From Leminorella grimontii ATCC 33999 = DSM 5078 (lineage in GTDB: Bacteria; Pseudomonadota; Gammaproteobacteria; Enterobacterales; Enterobacteriaceae): a stretch of DNA of 64,000 nt. The DNA lies in contig NZ_AUUA01000003.1 in NCBI RefSeq assembly GCF_000439085.1, forward strand, positions 62,001-126,000, written 5' to 3'. The notes below the pieces were generated by a model. It saw only the letters and a list, made by a program, of their open reading frames with translations, made no database searches and had not been told where the DNA came from. Of the stretch, positions 45,107 to 55,702 are shown piece after piece. The number at the start of each line of letters is the position of its first letter. Positions within the stretch are counted from its first letter, which is position 1. The position numbers and the translations under genes were made by a program.

Positions 45107-45252
45107 AGCTTTACTCTCATTAACACTGGCTTGGAGCGCCTTTTAAGCACGCCCTGCGCTTATAAATAGTGTTAATAGTATAAACGACAAAGGCAAAAAT
45201 GCGTGTGACAAAATGGAGACGGACCTTGGGGCAACGCCAAAATCCAAGCGTT

Positions 45253-45278
45253 AAAAAGCCGGCAAACGCCGGCTTTGA
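45253..45278 (-). terminator. Terminator of purC
   Basis: Perfect 8-bp stem AAGCCGGC / GCCGGCTT with a 4-base loop and T run on the minus strand, 34 bp after the purC stop. Confidence 0.85.
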
Positions 45279-45311
45279 CGGGGGTTAATGAATACGTAAT
45301 CGTTTGCGCAT

Positions 45312-46025
45312 TTAGTCCAAAGAAATACCGAGACGGCGTGCAACCTCTTCATAGGCTTCAATCAGCCCGCCCATGCGTTGGCGAAAACGGTCTTTGTCCA
45401 TTTTATCCATCGTGGCTTTATCCCACAGGCGGCTGCCGTCCGGCGAGAATTCATCTCCCAGTACCACTTCGCCATTGAACAGGCCAAACTCAAGCTTAAA
45501 ATCGACCAAAATCAGGCCAGCGTCGTCAAACAGCTTGCTCAGCACCTGGTTAGCCTTATAGGTCAACTCCTTCATGCGCGCCAGATTAGCTTCATTCACC
45601 CAGCCAAAGGTAGCGCAGTAGGACTCGTTGATCATCGGGTCGTGCATGGCGTCATTCTTTAAAAACAGATCGAATAGAGGCGGATTAAGCATCAGGCCTT
45701 CTTCAACGCCTAAGCGGCGAACCAGAGAACCGGCGGCGCGGTTGCGGATAACGCACTCGACGGGCACCATCGACAGCTTTTTCACCAGCACTTCCGTATC
45801 CGACAGCATACGCACCATCTGAGTGGGAATGCCGGCTTCTTCCAGCTTGCTCATGATGAAGAAGTTGAACTTGTTGTTGATCATGCCCTTGCGATCGAAC
45901 TGCTCGATACGCTCGCCGTCCATTGCGGAAGTATCGTTACGAAACTCCAGCACTAATAGGGAGGGATCCTCAGTGGTATAAACGGTTTTTGCCTTACCTC
46001 GATAAAGCTCGGCGACCTTTTGCAT
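45312..46025 (-). CDS. purC: Phosphoribosylaminoimidazole-succinocarboxamide synthase
   Basis: 237 aa, the E. coli length. It ligates aspartate to CAIR with ATP in purine synthesis. Family signature residues are visible in YRGKAKTVY, the segment [18 protein letters not shown] and DFKLEFG. A PurR box as in E. coli purC was not visible in the 64 bp before it. bamC ends 64 bp upstream with a terminator, so purC needs its own promoter or read-through. Confidence 0.97.
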   Translation of the reverse strand: MQKVAELYRGKAKTVYTTEDPSLLVLEFRNDTSAMDGERIEQFDRKGMINNKFNFFIMSKLEEAGIPTQMVRMLSDTEVLVKKLSMVPVECVIRNRAAGSLVRRLGVEEGLMLNPPLFDLFLKNDAMHDPMINESYCATFGWVNEANLARMKELTYKANQVLSKLFDDAGLILVDFKLEFGLFNGEVVLGDEFSPDGSRLWDKATMDKMDKDRFRQRMGGLIEAYEEVARRLGISLD

Positions 46026-46061
46026 CTTCAGTGTTCTCCGTTTGATTTTAGGAATGGAAAT

Positions 46062-46087
46062 AAAAAAGGGGCGTGCGCCCCTTTTTT
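46062..46087 (-). terminator. Terminator of bamC
   Basis: Symmetrical AAAAAAGGGGC / GCCCCTTTTTT hairpin with a tetraloop, immediately after the bamC stop. The A and T flanks make it bidirectional in form. Confidence 0.85.
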
Positions 46088-46089
46088 GT

Positions 46090-47127
46090 TTATTTAGTGA
46101 CCGCTACGCTCTGGTTTAGCGCGGCCTGTAGTATCGTCACCAGCGCCGCGTTGTCGGCTTCTTTCAGCACGCGGCCTTTATCGGTGCTGAACTGAAGGCT
46201 GGTGCGGTTATCCAAATCGCCTACCTGAATTTTGTAATCACCGTTACTCAGGTCAGGATTCGAAACGCTCAGCGCGGCCCAGTTGCTGTTGGAAGACTTG
46301 AAGGTCACCGCAATCGTGCCCTGTGGCCTGTTACTGTCGGTAATCGTCATGCCCATTTTTTCCAACGCGGCGGGCAGGCGTTCCCAAACGACAGAATACG
46401 GCGCGCGAACAATCGCGACCGGCAGCCCGGTATCGTCAGCCGCGGCCTGAACGACCATCGAACCAACGCCCGCGGCGTTCTGCGCGTTGCTTGCGTTCTG
46501 ACGCTTCTCCAGCCCTTCGCTAATCGTATTCAGCATGCTAATGCTATAGCGCTGCATGTTAGCCGCGTCGGAGACGGTTTTACCGTCAGCCTTGAGTTCT
46601 AGCACTTTGACAGAAAGCTGGTGCTGATAAGCCTGCTGCTGAACGCCGATCTGGTAGCGAGCCTGATAGGCAACCTTTTCATCTCCGCGCGGCCACTCGA
46701 CCCAGTCGGTGGTCAACGTTTGGCTGGCCTCCTGGTGGCCAGTAATACGGTAGCCCTTGCTTTCCAGCACGGAAATAACCTGATTCCACAGCCCTTGGTT
46801 CTTCGCGTTGTCTTCCAGCAGCAGCGTTGCGGTGTTGCCGCTGAACTGAACGCGTGAGCCGGCCATCAAGGCCAGCGGCTGTGACGGTGGGCGAATGTCT
46901 AACGCGTAGCCTACGCTACCCGCGTCAGATACGCGGTTGTTAATGCCGTATTGCCCGTTCTGCATCGGCAGAACCATTCCCGCCGGCGCACGCAGCTCTC
47001 GCAGTTCAGGCGCCTTCAAGTAGTCTTCGTTGCCGTTTACCTGATGTTTGTATGACTGATCGTTAGAGCATGCAGCCAATAACATAACGAGAGAAACGCC
47101 AGCGGCTTTCTGTAATGAGTGAACCAT
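46090..47127 (-). CDS. bamC: Outer-membrane assembly lipoprotein BamC
   Basis: 345 aa. Lipobox LLAAC with the modified cysteine at residue 20, Ser at +2. A long unstructured N-terminal segment ([19 protein letters not shown]) that binds BamD is followed by two helix-grip domains. BamC is a subunit of the BAM complex that inserts beta-barrel proteins. It starts 16 bp after dapA, as in E. coli. Confidence 0.95.
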   Translation of the reverse strand: MVHSLQKAAGVSLVMLLAACSNDQSYKHQVNGNEDYLKAPELRELRAPAGMVLPMQNGQYGINNRVSDAGSVGYALDIRPPSQPLALMAGSRVQFSGNTATLLLEDNAKNQGLWNQVISVLESKGYRITGHQEASQTLTTDWVEWPRGDEKVAYQARYQIGVQQQAYQHQLSVKVLELKADGKTVSDAANMQRYSISMLNTISEGLEKRQNASNAQNAAGVGSMVVQAAADDTGLPVAIVRAPYSVVWERLPAALEKMGMTITDSNRPQGTIAVTFKSSNSNWAALSVSNPDLSNGDYKIQVGDLDNRTSLQFSTDKGRVLKEADNAALVTILQAALNQSVAVTK

Positions 47128-47143
47128 TAAATCTTCCTAAAAT

Positions 47144-48022
47144 TTAGAGCAAACCGGCAGACGTCAAAGCCTGCTCGACGACCGGACGCGCCTGCTGAGC
47201 CAGCGGCGTCATGGGTAGACGCAGCGTATTTTCAGCAATCAGGCCCAAGCGATAACAGGCCCATTTGACCGGGATCGGGTTAGCTTCAACAAATAGCTTC
47301 ACGTGTAAAGGCATCAGCCGCTGATTAAGACCGCGCGCTTCGGCAAAGTTCCCTTCTGCCGCCAATTTGCACAGCAGCGCCATTTCGCGCGCCGCCACGT
47401 TGGCCGTTACAGAGATAACGCCGTGGCCGCCCAGGTGCATAAAGTCCAGGGAGGTTGCGTCATCGCCGCTAAGCAGTTTAAAGTCGTTGCCCACTAGCGC
47501 CTGAGTCTGTGAAACGCGGCTCAAATTGCCGGTTGCGTCCTTCAGCGCCACAATGTTGGGGATTTCCGCCAGGCGAGCAACGGTTTCAGGCAGCATGTCG
47601 CAGCCCGTACGTCCCGGCACATTATAGAGGATTTGCGGCAAATCGGTATGTTCGGCAATCGCTTTAAAGTGCTGGAACAGGCCTTCCTGAGTCGGCTTGT
47701 TGTAGTAAGGCGTCACGGACAGGCATCCCACGACGCCGGTGCCGTTGAAATGTTCCGTCAGCAGAATGGCTTCGGCGGTCGCATTAGCGCCAGTACCGGC
47801 AATTACCGGGATACGCCCGTCCGCCAATTCCAGCGTCATTTTGACGACGTCGACGTGCTCGCTGTGATTCAACGTGGCGGACTCTCCGGTCGTGCCTACG
47901 GAGACGATGGCGGCAGTACCGCTAGCCACATGATAATCAACCAATTTTTTCAAACTGGCACGGTCAACAGATCCTGTTGAATCCATCGGTGTTACCAGCG
48001 CAACCATACTCCCCGTAAACAT
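47144..48022 (-). CDS. dapA: 4-hydroxy-tetrahydrodipicolinate synthase
   Basis: 292 aa, the E. coli length. It condenses aspartate semialdehyde with pyruvate to open the lysine/diaminopimelate pathway. The Schiff-base lysine is in [10 protein letters not shown], and YNVPGRTG holds the catalytic Tyr and substrate-binding Arg. The ATG giving [13 protein letters not shown] is chosen over a spurious 20-residue extension. It is divergent from gcvR. Confidence 0.97.
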   Translation of the reverse strand: MFTGSMVALVTPMDSTGSVDRASLKKLVDYHVASGTAAIVSVGTTGESATLNHSEHVDVVKMTLELADGRIPVIAGTGANATAEAILLTEHFNGTGVVGCLSVTPYYNKPTQEGLFQHFKAIAEHTDLPQILYNVPGRTGCDMLPETVARLAEIPNIVALKDATGNLSRVSQTQALVGNDFKLLSGDDATSLDFMHLGGHGVISVTANVAAREMALLCKLAAEGNFAEARGLNQRLMPLHVKLFVEANPIPVKWACYRLGLIAENTLRLPMTPLAQQARPVVEQALTSAGLL

Positions 48023-48165
48023 AAGCGATTCCCCTTTATAAACATAACAAACATGGTACTTTTGACTCATAGCGAAAAGCAAGTCACAACATCACTCTAA
48101 CGGCTTGTCTGGGTGATTTTTTTATGTTTACCATAGTACCACCCATTTTAGGTTGGAATTTTAAC

Positions 48166-48738
48166 GTGCCACAACAATCTGAACACTATCTCGTCATTAC
48201 CGCATTGGGCACGGACCGCCCCGGTATTGTGAACACCATTACACGGCACGTCAGCAGCTGTGGATGTAATATTGAGGATAGTCGTCTGGCACTGCTGGGA
48301 GAAGAGTTTACCTTTATCATGCTGCTGTCGGGCAGTTGGAACGCGATTAGCCTATTGGAGTCAACGCTTGTACAAAAAGGCGTCGAGCTCGATCTGCTGA
48401 TTGTGATGAAACGCACAACCCAGCATCTTCGCCCTCCCATGCCGATGACAATGTGGGTAAAAGTAGAGGTAAAGGATTCTCCCCATATTATTGAACGGTT
48501 TACCAACCTGTTCGATTCGGCGCAGACCAACATTGCGGAGTTGATATCCAAGACCAGTATTTGTAAAGAAACCAATACCCCGATGCTGGGTATTGAAATG
48601 ACGCTACATAGCGCCTTAACCGGCAACCATGACGATCTTGAGCAACGCTTTTATCGCCTATGTGCAGAACTTAACGCACAGGGCAGTATTAACATAGTCA
48701 TCAACCCACAGCATGAACAAAAGGATGGAAACTCGTGA
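48166..48738 (+). CDS. gcvR: Glycine cleavage system transcriptional repressor GcvR
   Basis: 190 aa with two ACT domains, the E. coli length if started at the GTG giving MPQQSEHYLVITALG. An ATG 42 bp upstream in frame lacks a ribosome site. GcvR binds GcvA and, with glycine as ligand, controls repression of gcvTHP. The segments TDRPGIVNTITRHVSSCGCN and NAQGSINIV are diagnostic. bcp overlaps its stop codon. Confidence 0.93.
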   Translation: MPQQSEHYLVITALGTDRPGIVNTITRHVSSCGCNIEDSRLALLGEEFTFIMLLSGSWNAISLLESTLVQKGVELDLLIVMKRTTQHLRPPMPMTMWVKVEVKDSPHIIERFTNLFDSAQTNIAELISKTSICKETNTPMLGIEMTLHSALTGNHDDLEQRFYRLCAELNAQGSINIVINPQHEQKDGNS

Positions 48739-49208
48739 TAAATCCATTAAAAGCCGGTGATATCGCCCCTGAATTTACACTCCCGGATCAAGATGGTGAA
48801 GATATCAGTCTCAGTGATTTTCAAGGGCAAAGAGTACTTATCTACTTTTATCCCAAGGCGATGACGCCCGGCTGCACCGTGCAGGCGTGCGGACTGAGGG
48901 ATAACATGGATGAGTTTAAAAAACTGGGCATTGACGTACTTGGCATCAGTACCGACAAGCCTGAAAAACTGTCCCGCTTCGTTGAGCGCGACCTGCTGAA
49001 TTTTACGCTGCTGTCAGACGAAGAGCATAAGGTCTGCGAACTGTTCGGCATTTGGGGTGAAAAGAGCTTCATGGGCAAAACCTATGACGGTATTCACCGC
49101 ATCAGCTTTCTGGTCGGCGTCGACGGCAAGATTGAGAAAGTGTTTGACGATTTTAAAACCAACAACCACCATGACGTCGTTCTGAACTATCTGAACGGCA
49201 AGGGTTAA
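48735..49208 (+). CDS. bcp: Thiol peroxidase Bcp (PrxQ)
   Basis: 157 aa peroxiredoxin that reduces hydroperoxides using thioredoxin. The peroxidatic cysteine is Cys47 in TPGCTVQAC with the resolving Cys52 close by, the PrxQ pattern. It begins at a GTG overlapping the gcvR TGA, so translation is coupled. A 10-bp GC-rich hairpin at 49220-49248 without T run lies just after it. Confidence 0.95.
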   Translation: MINPLKAGDIAPEFTLPDQDGEDISLSDFQGQRVLIYFYPKAMTPGCTVQACGLRDNMDEFKKLGIDVLGISTDKPEKLSRFVERDLLNFTLLSDEEHKVCELFGIWGEKSFMGKTYDGIHRISFLVGVDGKIEKVFDDFKTNNHHDVVLNYLNGKG

Positions 49209-49293
49209 CTGACTCAAGAGCGGCCGTTTCATCAGGGGAAACGGCCGCTAACCTTCCGGGCGTTGCGCTCAACCCCGCCTTTTTCTCATTACG

Positions 49294-50361
49294 TTAATTC
49301 AGATTCTCGGCTATCAGGTCGTCCGGCCAGACGTGCATGACCGCCTTCACCAGCGTAGCCAGGGGGATAGCAAAGAAAACGCCCCAAAAGCCCCACATGC
49401 CGCCAAAAATAATCACCGAAAGAATAATCACCAGCGGATGCAGGTTAACCGCCTCAGAGAACAGGAGCGGCACCAGCAGGTTGCTGTCTAAGCCCTGCAC
49501 CACCAAATAGGCGATAAACATCGTCCAGAAATCGGGGCCAACGCCCCATTGAAACAGCGCGACAAACAGCACAGGGATCGTCGCCAGCACCGCGCCGATA
49601 TAGGGCACCAGCACCGCCACGCCGACCAGCACCGCCAACAGCAGCGAATAGCGCATCCCCATCGCCCAAAACACCAGATAGGTCGCCACGGTCACGATAA
49701 CGATTTCCACCACCTTGCCGCGAATGTAGTTGGTTATCTGCTGGTTCATCTCCAGCCAGACCTTGCCGGCTAACCCACGGTTTCTGGGCAGAATGCGGCG
49801 CACGGCATAAATCATCTGCTTCTTATCCTTGATAAGAAAGAAAACCATCAGCGGAACCAGAATCAGATAAATGGCCAGCGTCAGTACCCCCATCAGGGAG
49901 GCCACCGAGTACTTCACCACCGAATCCGCTACGCCGCTGAGCTTTGAGCGCAGGTTTTCGGCTATCAGGTCGATAATGCCGGCGTCAACCAAAGCGGGAT
50001 AGCGCGCAGGCAGGGTGGCGGCGAAGTCGTGCAAGCGATTAAGCATCTTAGGCAGGTCCGTCAGCAGGTTAACCCCCTGCTGCCAGGCGGCAGGTACGAT
50101 AAACACCACGGTTGCAAACATGACTCCGCCAAACAGCACTATTACGCCGCCTGCGGCCAGCCCTCGAGAAACGCCCATGTTTTGCAGCTTGGTAGTCGGC
50201 CACTCAAGCAGATAGGCAATCACTATCGCTATCAACAGAGGCGCTAAAATATCGCTGAAAAAATAGATAATGCCGAACCCGACCACCAGAATAATCAGCA
50301 GCGCCACCGCCTGCGGGTCGGAGAAGCGCCGGCGATACCAGCGCAGCAACATGTCCAGCAT
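49294..50361 (-). CDS. perM: AI-2E-family transporter PerM
   Basis: 355 aa inner-membrane protein with about eight helices. The family sequences LVPLMVFFLIKDK, the LPRNRGLAGKVWLEMNQQIT segment and LFSEAVNLHPLVIILSV are conserved. Its substrate in enterics is unknown. The ATG with GGAGG seven bases upstream gives MLDMLLRWYRRRF. It is divergent from bepA, as in E. coli. Confidence 0.94.
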   Translation of the reverse strand: MLDMLLRWYRRRFSDPQAVALLIILVVGFGIIYFFSDILAPLLIAIVIAYLLEWPTTKLQNMGVSRGLAAGGVIVLFGGVMFATVVFIVPAAWQQGVNLLTDLPKMLNRLHDFAATLPARYPALVDAGIIDLIAENLRSKLSGVADSVVKYSVASLMGVLTLAIYLILVPLMVFFLIKDKKQMIYAVRRILPRNRGLAGKVWLEMNQQITNYIRGKVVEIVIVTVATYLVFWAMGMRYSLLLAVLVGVAVLVPYIGAVLATIPVLFVALFQWGVGPDFWTMFIAYLVVQGLDSNLLVPLLFSEAVNLHPLVIILSVIIFGGMWGFWGVFFAIPLATLVKAVMHVWPDDLIAENLN

Positions 50362-50687
50362 AAACAACCTCCGTTAGAACCAAACGCCGACGGGGCCGCC
50401 GCAGGTTTGGCCGAAATAACCGCCCCCTCTTTCGGCTTAACAAGAGATGCGGAAACGTAAATCCAGTGGGACAAAACGCCGCTGTCGTTGTCTATCTGTT
50501 AACGAACGGCGGTTTTATAAAACAGTAGGCTATAATAGCAATAAATTTCAGCCGCACCGACAAGAATTAAAGCCTAAAAACAACGGGATTTTGACGGTGT
50601 CTTCAGGCGCCCGCCGGTGGTAAAGTGACGCTTGGCTGCATTGCACAATGTTGAACGGTACGAACAACTTCAGGAATGAATAGCGCT
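50362..50687. other. Divergent region between perM and bepA
   Basis: About 325 bp with no gene. It must hold promoters for both genes. The part 50500-50570 is AT-rich. I could not recognise a sigma-E promoter for bepA, although such control is known in E. coli. Confidence 0.5.
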
Positions 50688-52154
50688 ATGTCCATCAGCT
50701 TTCGTAAACCCCTACTCGTTACCCTACTGGGCAGCGCCCTGCTGTGCGGCCCGCTTACCTCCGGCATGGCGGATTCGCCGAACGACCTTCCCGATATCGG
50801 CACTACCGCAGGCGGGACGCTCAGCATCAACCAAGAGCTGCAGATGGGCGACTTTTATCTTCGCCAGCTGCGGGCAGGCGCGCCGCTGATTTACGACCCG
50901 CTGTTGACCACTTACGTCAACGGTTTGGGCCAGCGCCTGGTATCCAAAGCCGATTCGGTGCGTACGCCGTTTCACTTCTATTTAATTCAAAATGACGAAA
51001 TCAACGCATTCGCCTTTTTTGGCGGCAACGTTGTGCTTCACTCTTCGCTATTTAAAGAAACCGACAACGAAAGCCAGCTGGCTTCGGTCATGGCGCACGA
51101 AATTTCCCACGTGACTCAGCGCCACCTGGCCCGCGCAATGGAAGAACAGCAGCGAAACGCCCCGCTGACCTGGGTCGGCGCGCTGGGCTCCATCCTGTTG
51201 ACGATGGCCAATCCACAGGCGGGCATGGCGGCGCTCAGCACCACCATCGCCGGCACGCAGCAGGGCATGATCAGCTTTACGCAGTCCAACGAACAGGAAG
51301 CGGACCGTATCGGCATTCGTGTGCTGCAAAGGGCCGGATTCGATCCGATGGGCATGCCGGACTTTATGCAAAAGCTGGCGGACAAATATCGCTACGCCAG
51401 CAAGCCGCCGGAAATGCTGCTGACTCACCCGATGCCGGACTCTCGTATGTCTGACACCCGAAGCCGCGCAGCCCAGATGGGGCGCAGGATCGTCGCATCG
51501 TCTCAGGACTACCTGTTCGCTAAAGTGCGCGTTATGGGCATGTATGGCAGCATGGGCGGCCTGAACCAGTACGTTCTGGACGACTATAAAAAAGGCAACT
51601 CGCGCGAGCAACTTGCCGGCCGCTACGGGCAGGCCATCATGGACTACAAGTCACAGCAGTACGACGCGGCGCGGACAACCATTCAGTCCCTGCTTAGCGC
51701 CCAGCCCAATAATCCCTGGTTCCTGGATCTGGCGACCGATATCGACCTCGATCAAAACCGGGCGCCGGCCGCCGTCAGCAGGCTGGAGCAGGCAATCAAG
51801 GGTCAGCCCAATAACCCGGTACTACAGATTAACCTGGGCAACGCCTACATTGAGGCAGGGCAGTCGGCTAAAGCGTCAACCCTGCTCTATCGCTATACCT
51901 ATGCCCACCCAGACGATCCAAACGGCTGGGAGCTTTTAGCCAAGGCCTGCGCAGGCCAAGGGCTGCGCGATGAAGAGTTGGCGGCTCGCGCCGAAAGCAT
52001 GGCGCTGGTAGGCCGCTTAGACCAGGCGATTGAGATGCTCAGCACCGCCAGCGCCAGCGTATCAACCGGCAGCCTGAAGCAGGCGCGCTACGACGCCCGC
52101 ATTGACCAACTGCGCCAGCTACAGCAGCGCTTTAAACAGTATTCAAAGCAGTAA
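50688..52154 (+). CDS. bepA: Beta-barrel assembly-enhancing protease BepA
   Basis: 488 aa (E. coli 487). A signal peptide ends around GMA-DSPN. The zinc protease motif is HEISH at about 137-141, with the third ligand in NEQEADRIG, and a C-terminal TPR domain of helical pairs follows. BepA assists LptD maturation and degrades stalled outer-membrane proteins in the periplasm. An ATG four codons earlier is an alternative start. yfgD follows after 15 bp. Confidence 0.95.
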   Translation: MSISFRKPLLVTLLGSALLCGPLTSGMADSPNDLPDIGTTAGGTLSINQELQMGDFYLRQLRAGAPLIYDPLLTTYVNGLGQRLVSKADSVRTPFHFYLIQNDEINAFAFFGGNVVLHSSLFKETDNESQLASVMAHEISHVTQRHLARAMEEQQRNAPLTWVGALGSILLTMANPQAGMAALSTTIAGTQQGMISFTQSNEQEADRIGIRVLQRAGFDPMGMPDFMQKLADKYRYASKPPEMLLTHPMPDSRMSDTRSRAAQMGRRIVASSQDYLFAKVRVMGMYGSMGGLNQYVLDDYKKGNSREQLAGRYGQAIMDYKSQQYDAARTTIQSLLSAQPNNPWFLDLATDIDLDQNRAPAAVSRLEQAIKGQPNNPVLQINLGNAYIEAGQSAKASTLLYRYTYAHPDDPNGWELLAKACAGQGLRDEELAARAESMALVGRLDQAIEMLSTASASVSTGSLKQARYDARIDQLRQLQQRFKQYSKQ

Positions 52155-52169
52155 GAACAGGAGAATTCG

Positions 52170-52520
52170 ATGTCTAACAAAGTGACCATTTACCATAACC
52201 CACGCTGTGGGACCAGCCGCACAACGCTGGCGCTGCTGGAGGAAAAAGGCATTACGCCTGAAATCAACCTGTATATGGACACCCCGCCGGACGCCAAAAC
52301 GCTTAAAGGGCTTTTAACCAAGCTCGGCTTTAGCTCCGCTCGCCAGCTGATCCGGACCAAAGAGGATCTGTATAAAGAGATGAATCTGGCAGACGCCTCC
52401 GAACAGGTGCTTATCGACGCGATGGTCCAAAACCCCAAACTGATTGAACGCCCGATCGTTATCGTTGGCGATAAGGCGCGCTTAGGACGCCCGCCCGAGA
52501 AGGTTTTAGAGATTCTTTAG
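52170..52520 (+). CDS. yfgD: ArsC-like glutaredoxin-family protein YfgD
   Basis: 116 aa. The redox cysteine is in YHNPRCGTSRTTLALLEE, with the arginine of LIRTKEDLYKE and the ERPIVIVGDKARLGRP segment as in arsenate reductases. Automatic annotation often calls it arsC; a true arsenate role is not shown by context, since no ars operon genes are near. E. coli has the same bepA-yfgD-hda order, but here two accessory genes and a small one intervene before hda. Confidence 0.9.
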   Translation: MSNKVTIYHNPRCGTSRTTLALLEEKGITPEINLYMDTPPDAKTLKGLLTKLGFSSARQLIRTKEDLYKEMNLADASEQVLIDAMVQNPKLIERPIVIVGDKARLGRPPEKVLEIL

Positions 52521-52548
52521 GCTTTCTTCTAGCCATCAGGGACGAATC

Positions 52549-52959
52549 ATGAAAAAAACGTTTTTCGCCGCGCTGTCGTTTTTCATCGCCGTCGGCGCGC
52601 AGGCCGCGCCGACGCTGGATAAAACGCGGCTGTTTACCGAACTGGCCGACGAATGCCGCAGCGTGCAGCTACAGGGATGGCAGCATCCGGCGTTGGCGGT
52701 TTTTGAGCACTACGCCATCACCGTCACGTCAGCACAGCTGTGCAATACCGGAGAGTATCCCATCTTTTACGTCAGCCTGAAGTACGATCCGCAGGGACAG
52801 ACGCAGGACTTTTATCAGCCGTTTTATCAGGCGATGAAAGAGGCGCTGAATGGCAAGCCCTTCGCGATGGTTTCTGACCTGGATGAGATGGCGATTAGCG
52901 TATCTTACGATGCGCAGGGGAACGTAAATACGGAGTTTGAGCGGTATCAGGCTCAGTAA
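52549..52959 (+). CDS. Small secreted protein of unknown function
   Basis: 136 aa. A clear signal peptide (MKKTFFAALSFFIAVGAQA) precedes a mature domain of about 115 residues with two cysteines (Cys36, Cys65) that could form a disulfide. I recognise no family. It begins 28 bp after yfgD with a weak ribosome site and may be cotranscribed. The mature part has alternating hydrophobic pattern (FYVSLKYDPQGQTQDFY), suggesting a beta-rich fold. Confidence 0.7.
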   Translation: MKKTFFAALSFFIAVGAQAAPTLDKTRLFTELADECRSVQLQGWQHPALAVFEHYAITVTSAQLCNTGEYPIFYVSLKYDPQGQTQDFYQPFYQAMKEALNGKPFAMVSDLDEMAISVSYDAQGNVNTEFERYQAQ

Positions 52960-53030
52960 ACCTGACAACGCAGCGGCTATCGCTAAACCACAGACCACGA
53001 CTAGCCGCTACCTTCTTGTGTCATCACGAC

Positions 53031-55250
53031 TCAAAATGAATAAGAAAAGCCAATATTGACCGCCCAAGGCGCTTCAACGTTTTTCCCATCTGCATAGGCG
53101 CCGCTGGCATGCGCCGACAGCGACCTGGACAGTCTGGCGCCGACACCCGCCTGATAAATGCCTCGTACGCCGCTCAAATCGTTAGTAAACCCGTCGTCGT
53201 TGACCCGAACGTCGTTATTGTCCACCAGCTCGGACGCCGCGGCGGCGCTGACGTACGGCTTCAGTTGAACGCTCCCGACGGAAAACCGATAGCCTGCACG
53301 AGCGCCCGCCTCGGAGAGCAGCGAACGCTGTGTCGAGACGTCAGCCTTCATACCGTTGGACAGCCGATAGGATTTGCCGTCGGCGATAAACCCTGTCAAA
53401 GCGGTATAGGGCGCGATAAACGCATCACCGAAGTAGAAATATTTACCGGCCTCCAGATTCATCCCATAGCCGTTGGTGTCGTAATCGCCGTAAGCCCTTT
53501 CCCCGGAACTCATGCGCGGCGATACGTCGTGCTTAAAGCGGTTAAACTGGGCGATCCCGTTGAGATAAAAACCGCTGTGGTGCAGATAGCTGGCATAGGC
53601 GCCCGCGCCATAGGTATCAACGTCGCCGTCGCCGTCGCGATTGAAGTCCACGTCAGAATGGGCGTAGTTAAAAAATAGCCCGCCGGTCAACGTCGCGTTC
53701 TGCACGGCGAACGGGTGGTCGGCGCCGATCGTCAACGACGCGGTGTCCATCGTATAGTCGGCGCCCGCCCGATCGCTGACATTCCGCCTGTCCGCCAAAG
53801 ACGCGCCCCACATGCCGTTTTCTCGATTGGCGGAATGAACGCCGTTTAGCCTGTTGCGCACGGTATCCATTTCAGACTGGAAAATAAGCGGATCGACGGT
53901 CGCCATCGACAACACCGCCGACGTACTAGGCGTAATGATGGTCGGAGCGGGCGCCGGCGTTGGCTCAGGCGGGGCCGGAGGAACCGGCTCATCCGTCGCC
54001 GGCGTCAAAAACCAGTTGCCGCCGTTGTCCGTGGTCATCTGATACTGATAGGTACCCAAATCAACCCTGCCGCCGTCATTCCCCAACGAAAACTGCGCGT
54101 CGCCGCCGCCGGTTTGAATCAGCGTCAGGCTGTAGGCGCTGGACGGGCTCACGCCGGTGTCAGCGACATAAACGGAAAAGTCGCCGTTGGCCTGACCTGC
54201 AACCGTCAGAGAATCGGTGAGCCTGTCGGCAATGGCGGTATTCATATAAAACGATCCGGAGCCGGACAGAGAAGCCAGCGTTAACGACGAATAGCCGTCC
54301 GTCGGCGCGGCATATACTACGCTGCCACCGCTCATGGTCAACGCGTTAAAGGCATAGCTGCCGCCCGAATCACCCAAAATAAGCGAACCGGACAGGTCAA
54401 CGCTGGCGTCAGACGTATTGGCGCCACCGTAAACCGTAACCGCGCCGCTGTCGGTCACGCTCAGCCTTCCCTGAAGAGTAGCCTGTTCCATTATCTTCAT
54501 GGTGCCGCCGACGGTTGAGTCGGTCAAAACGCCGGAGACGATATAGGCGTGGCCGCCGCTGTTAACGATCAGGTTATTGGAATAGGCGCCGGGCTCATAG
54601 TCATCCCCCAACAAATAAACGCCACCGTTAACGGTCGTGTTATTGTCCGTGCCGCCGTAGGCAACGGCCAGCATACCGCCGTTTAACGTTGTATTATTTG
54701 CGCTAGCCCCGTTGGATTCAACGTACATTATTCCGCCGTTTACCGTTGAGTCATTCGCCGTTGGCGTTGACCCATAGCTCTCTTCGGCCCTTACGGCGAA
54801 TCCCCCCGCGTTCAATATGGTGCGATTAATGACGCCCGCAAACGCACGAAAATAGCCGCCATTCACCACCGTATCGTTAGCGACGGCGGTGGTCGCCGTG
54901 ACAAGAATCTCCATATTTGCGTTATATCCAAGTCCGCTAATAACGGTATGATTGCTAGTAGCGCCGTCATACAGCCGAATTGAGCAATAATCACAGTCAA
55001 CTATCGTGTTGTTAACAATACCGCCATTCTCAACCACCTGATACCCTCCGCTGAGGGCCATCGATGTATCGTCCTTGACCAACCGAATGTTGTTGGTCGT
55101 TCCATAAACAAATTGCACGCCTTTGACTATTTCATCGTTGACCACCGTTCCCACCTCGACGGTTTCATCCTCTATATATGACCAGGCACAGTTGGGAATA
55201 GCCAAGGATAGCGCGGTAGAGATGACGGAAAGCTTTTTAGGGAAATTCAT
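53031..55250 (-). CDS. AIDA-like autotransporter adhesin
   Basis: 739 aa type Va secretion protein. After a signal peptide of about 24 residues the passenger consists of loosely repeated units of the NNTTVNGG type, each with alternating G and V/T, the beta-helix pattern of AIDA-I adhesins. A proline-rich hinge (EPVPPAPPEPTPAPAPTI) precedes a C-terminal beta-barrel of about 280 residues that ends in the aromatic signature FSYSF. It is short for the family. Surface adhesion or biofilm is likely. It is an accessory gene between yfgD and hda. Confidence 0.92.
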   Translation of the reverse strand: MNFPKKLSVISTALSLAIPNCAWSYIEDETVEVGTVVNDEIVKGVQFVYGTTNNIRLVKDDTSMALSGGYQVVENGGIVNNTIVDCDYCSIRLYDGATSNHTVISGLGYNANMEILVTATTAVANDTVVNGGYFRAFAGVINRTILNAGGFAVRAEESYGSTPTANDSTVNGGIMYVESNGASANNTTLNGGMLAVAYGGTDNNTTVNGGVYLLGDDYEPGAYSNNLIVNSGGHAYIVSGVLTDSTVGGTMKIMEQATLQGRLSVTDSGAVTVYGGANTSDASVDLSGSLILGDSGGSYAFNALTMSGGSVVYAAPTDGYSSLTLASLSGSGSFYMNTAIADRLTDSLTVAGQANGDFSVYVADTGVSPSSAYSLTLIQTGGGDAQFSLGNDGGRVDLGTYQYQMTTDNGGNWFLTPATDEPVPPAPPEPTPAPAPTIITPSTSAVLSMATVDPLIFQSEMDTVRNRLNGVHSANRENGMWGASLADRRNVSDRAGADYTMDTASLTIGADHPFAVQNATLTGGLFFNYAHSDVDFNRDGDGDVDTYGAGAYASYLHHSGFYLNGIAQFNRFKHDVSPRMSSGERAYGDYDTNGYGMNLEAGKYFYFGDAFIAPYTALTGFIADGKSYRLSNGMKADVSTQRSLLSEAGARAGYRFSVGSVQLKPYVSAAAASELVDNNDVRVNDDGFTNDLSGVRGIYQAGVGARLSRSLSAHASGAYADGKNVEAPWAVNIGFSYSF

Positions 55251-55702
55251 AGCGTTATATTTCCATATCCAGGTAACTTATATTTCAAATTTCCAAAAAG
55301 CTAGCAATTGGCAACAGGAAAGCTAACCCACTAAAAAGTCAATTATTCCAAATCTGGAATAATTCTTTTCAGAGGCTAATTTATTTATCGCTTTTTAGTC
55401 CGCACGCTTAATAAAGGCCGTTATTTACTGCCGTATTGATAAAAAATAGTCGCGCGACTCACTCAATAGAAATTCATACGAAAAGACGCTGAGAGCATAC
55501 GCCTTGATGGAAGGATTTTTTGATTAAACGTGTGATGAAAAACTTAAAAAACCAATTAAATCAACGCCATTTAAAAAATGAAAGAGCACTTTAATAAAAA
55601 TTTGATGTTCGTCGTGAATAGAATCGCCTCCAGATCTGATTAAGCGCCTTCGCCCATAGGAGAGAGCCAAACAAAAACAGCACAATAGCTAATAGTCCTG
55701 AC
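55251..55702. other. AT-rich intergenic region upstream of the autotransporter
   Basis: About 450 bp with markedly higher AT than its surroundings and no gene. It carries the 10-bp inverted repeat described separately. AT-rich leaders are common for horizontally acquired surface-protein genes silenced by H-NS. Confidence 0.6.
55341..55364. promoter_or_regulatory. Perfect 10-bp inverted repeat upstream of the autotransporter
   Basis: AATTATTCCA, four bases, TGGAATAATT, 91 bp before the autotransporter start. Directly next to it on the minus strand is TTGACTTTTT, a good -35. The symmetry and site suggest a dimeric regulator's operator. No terminator-like T run follows. Confidence 0.5.

Noticed and set aside
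49220-49248. Hairpin after bcp as an intrinsic terminator
   Set aside because: The stem is strong but no T run follows; I mention it only with the gene.
52170-52520. Arsenic resistance function for the ArsC-like gene
   Set aside because: No arsR, arsB or arsH is near and the place is the housekeeping yfgD locus.
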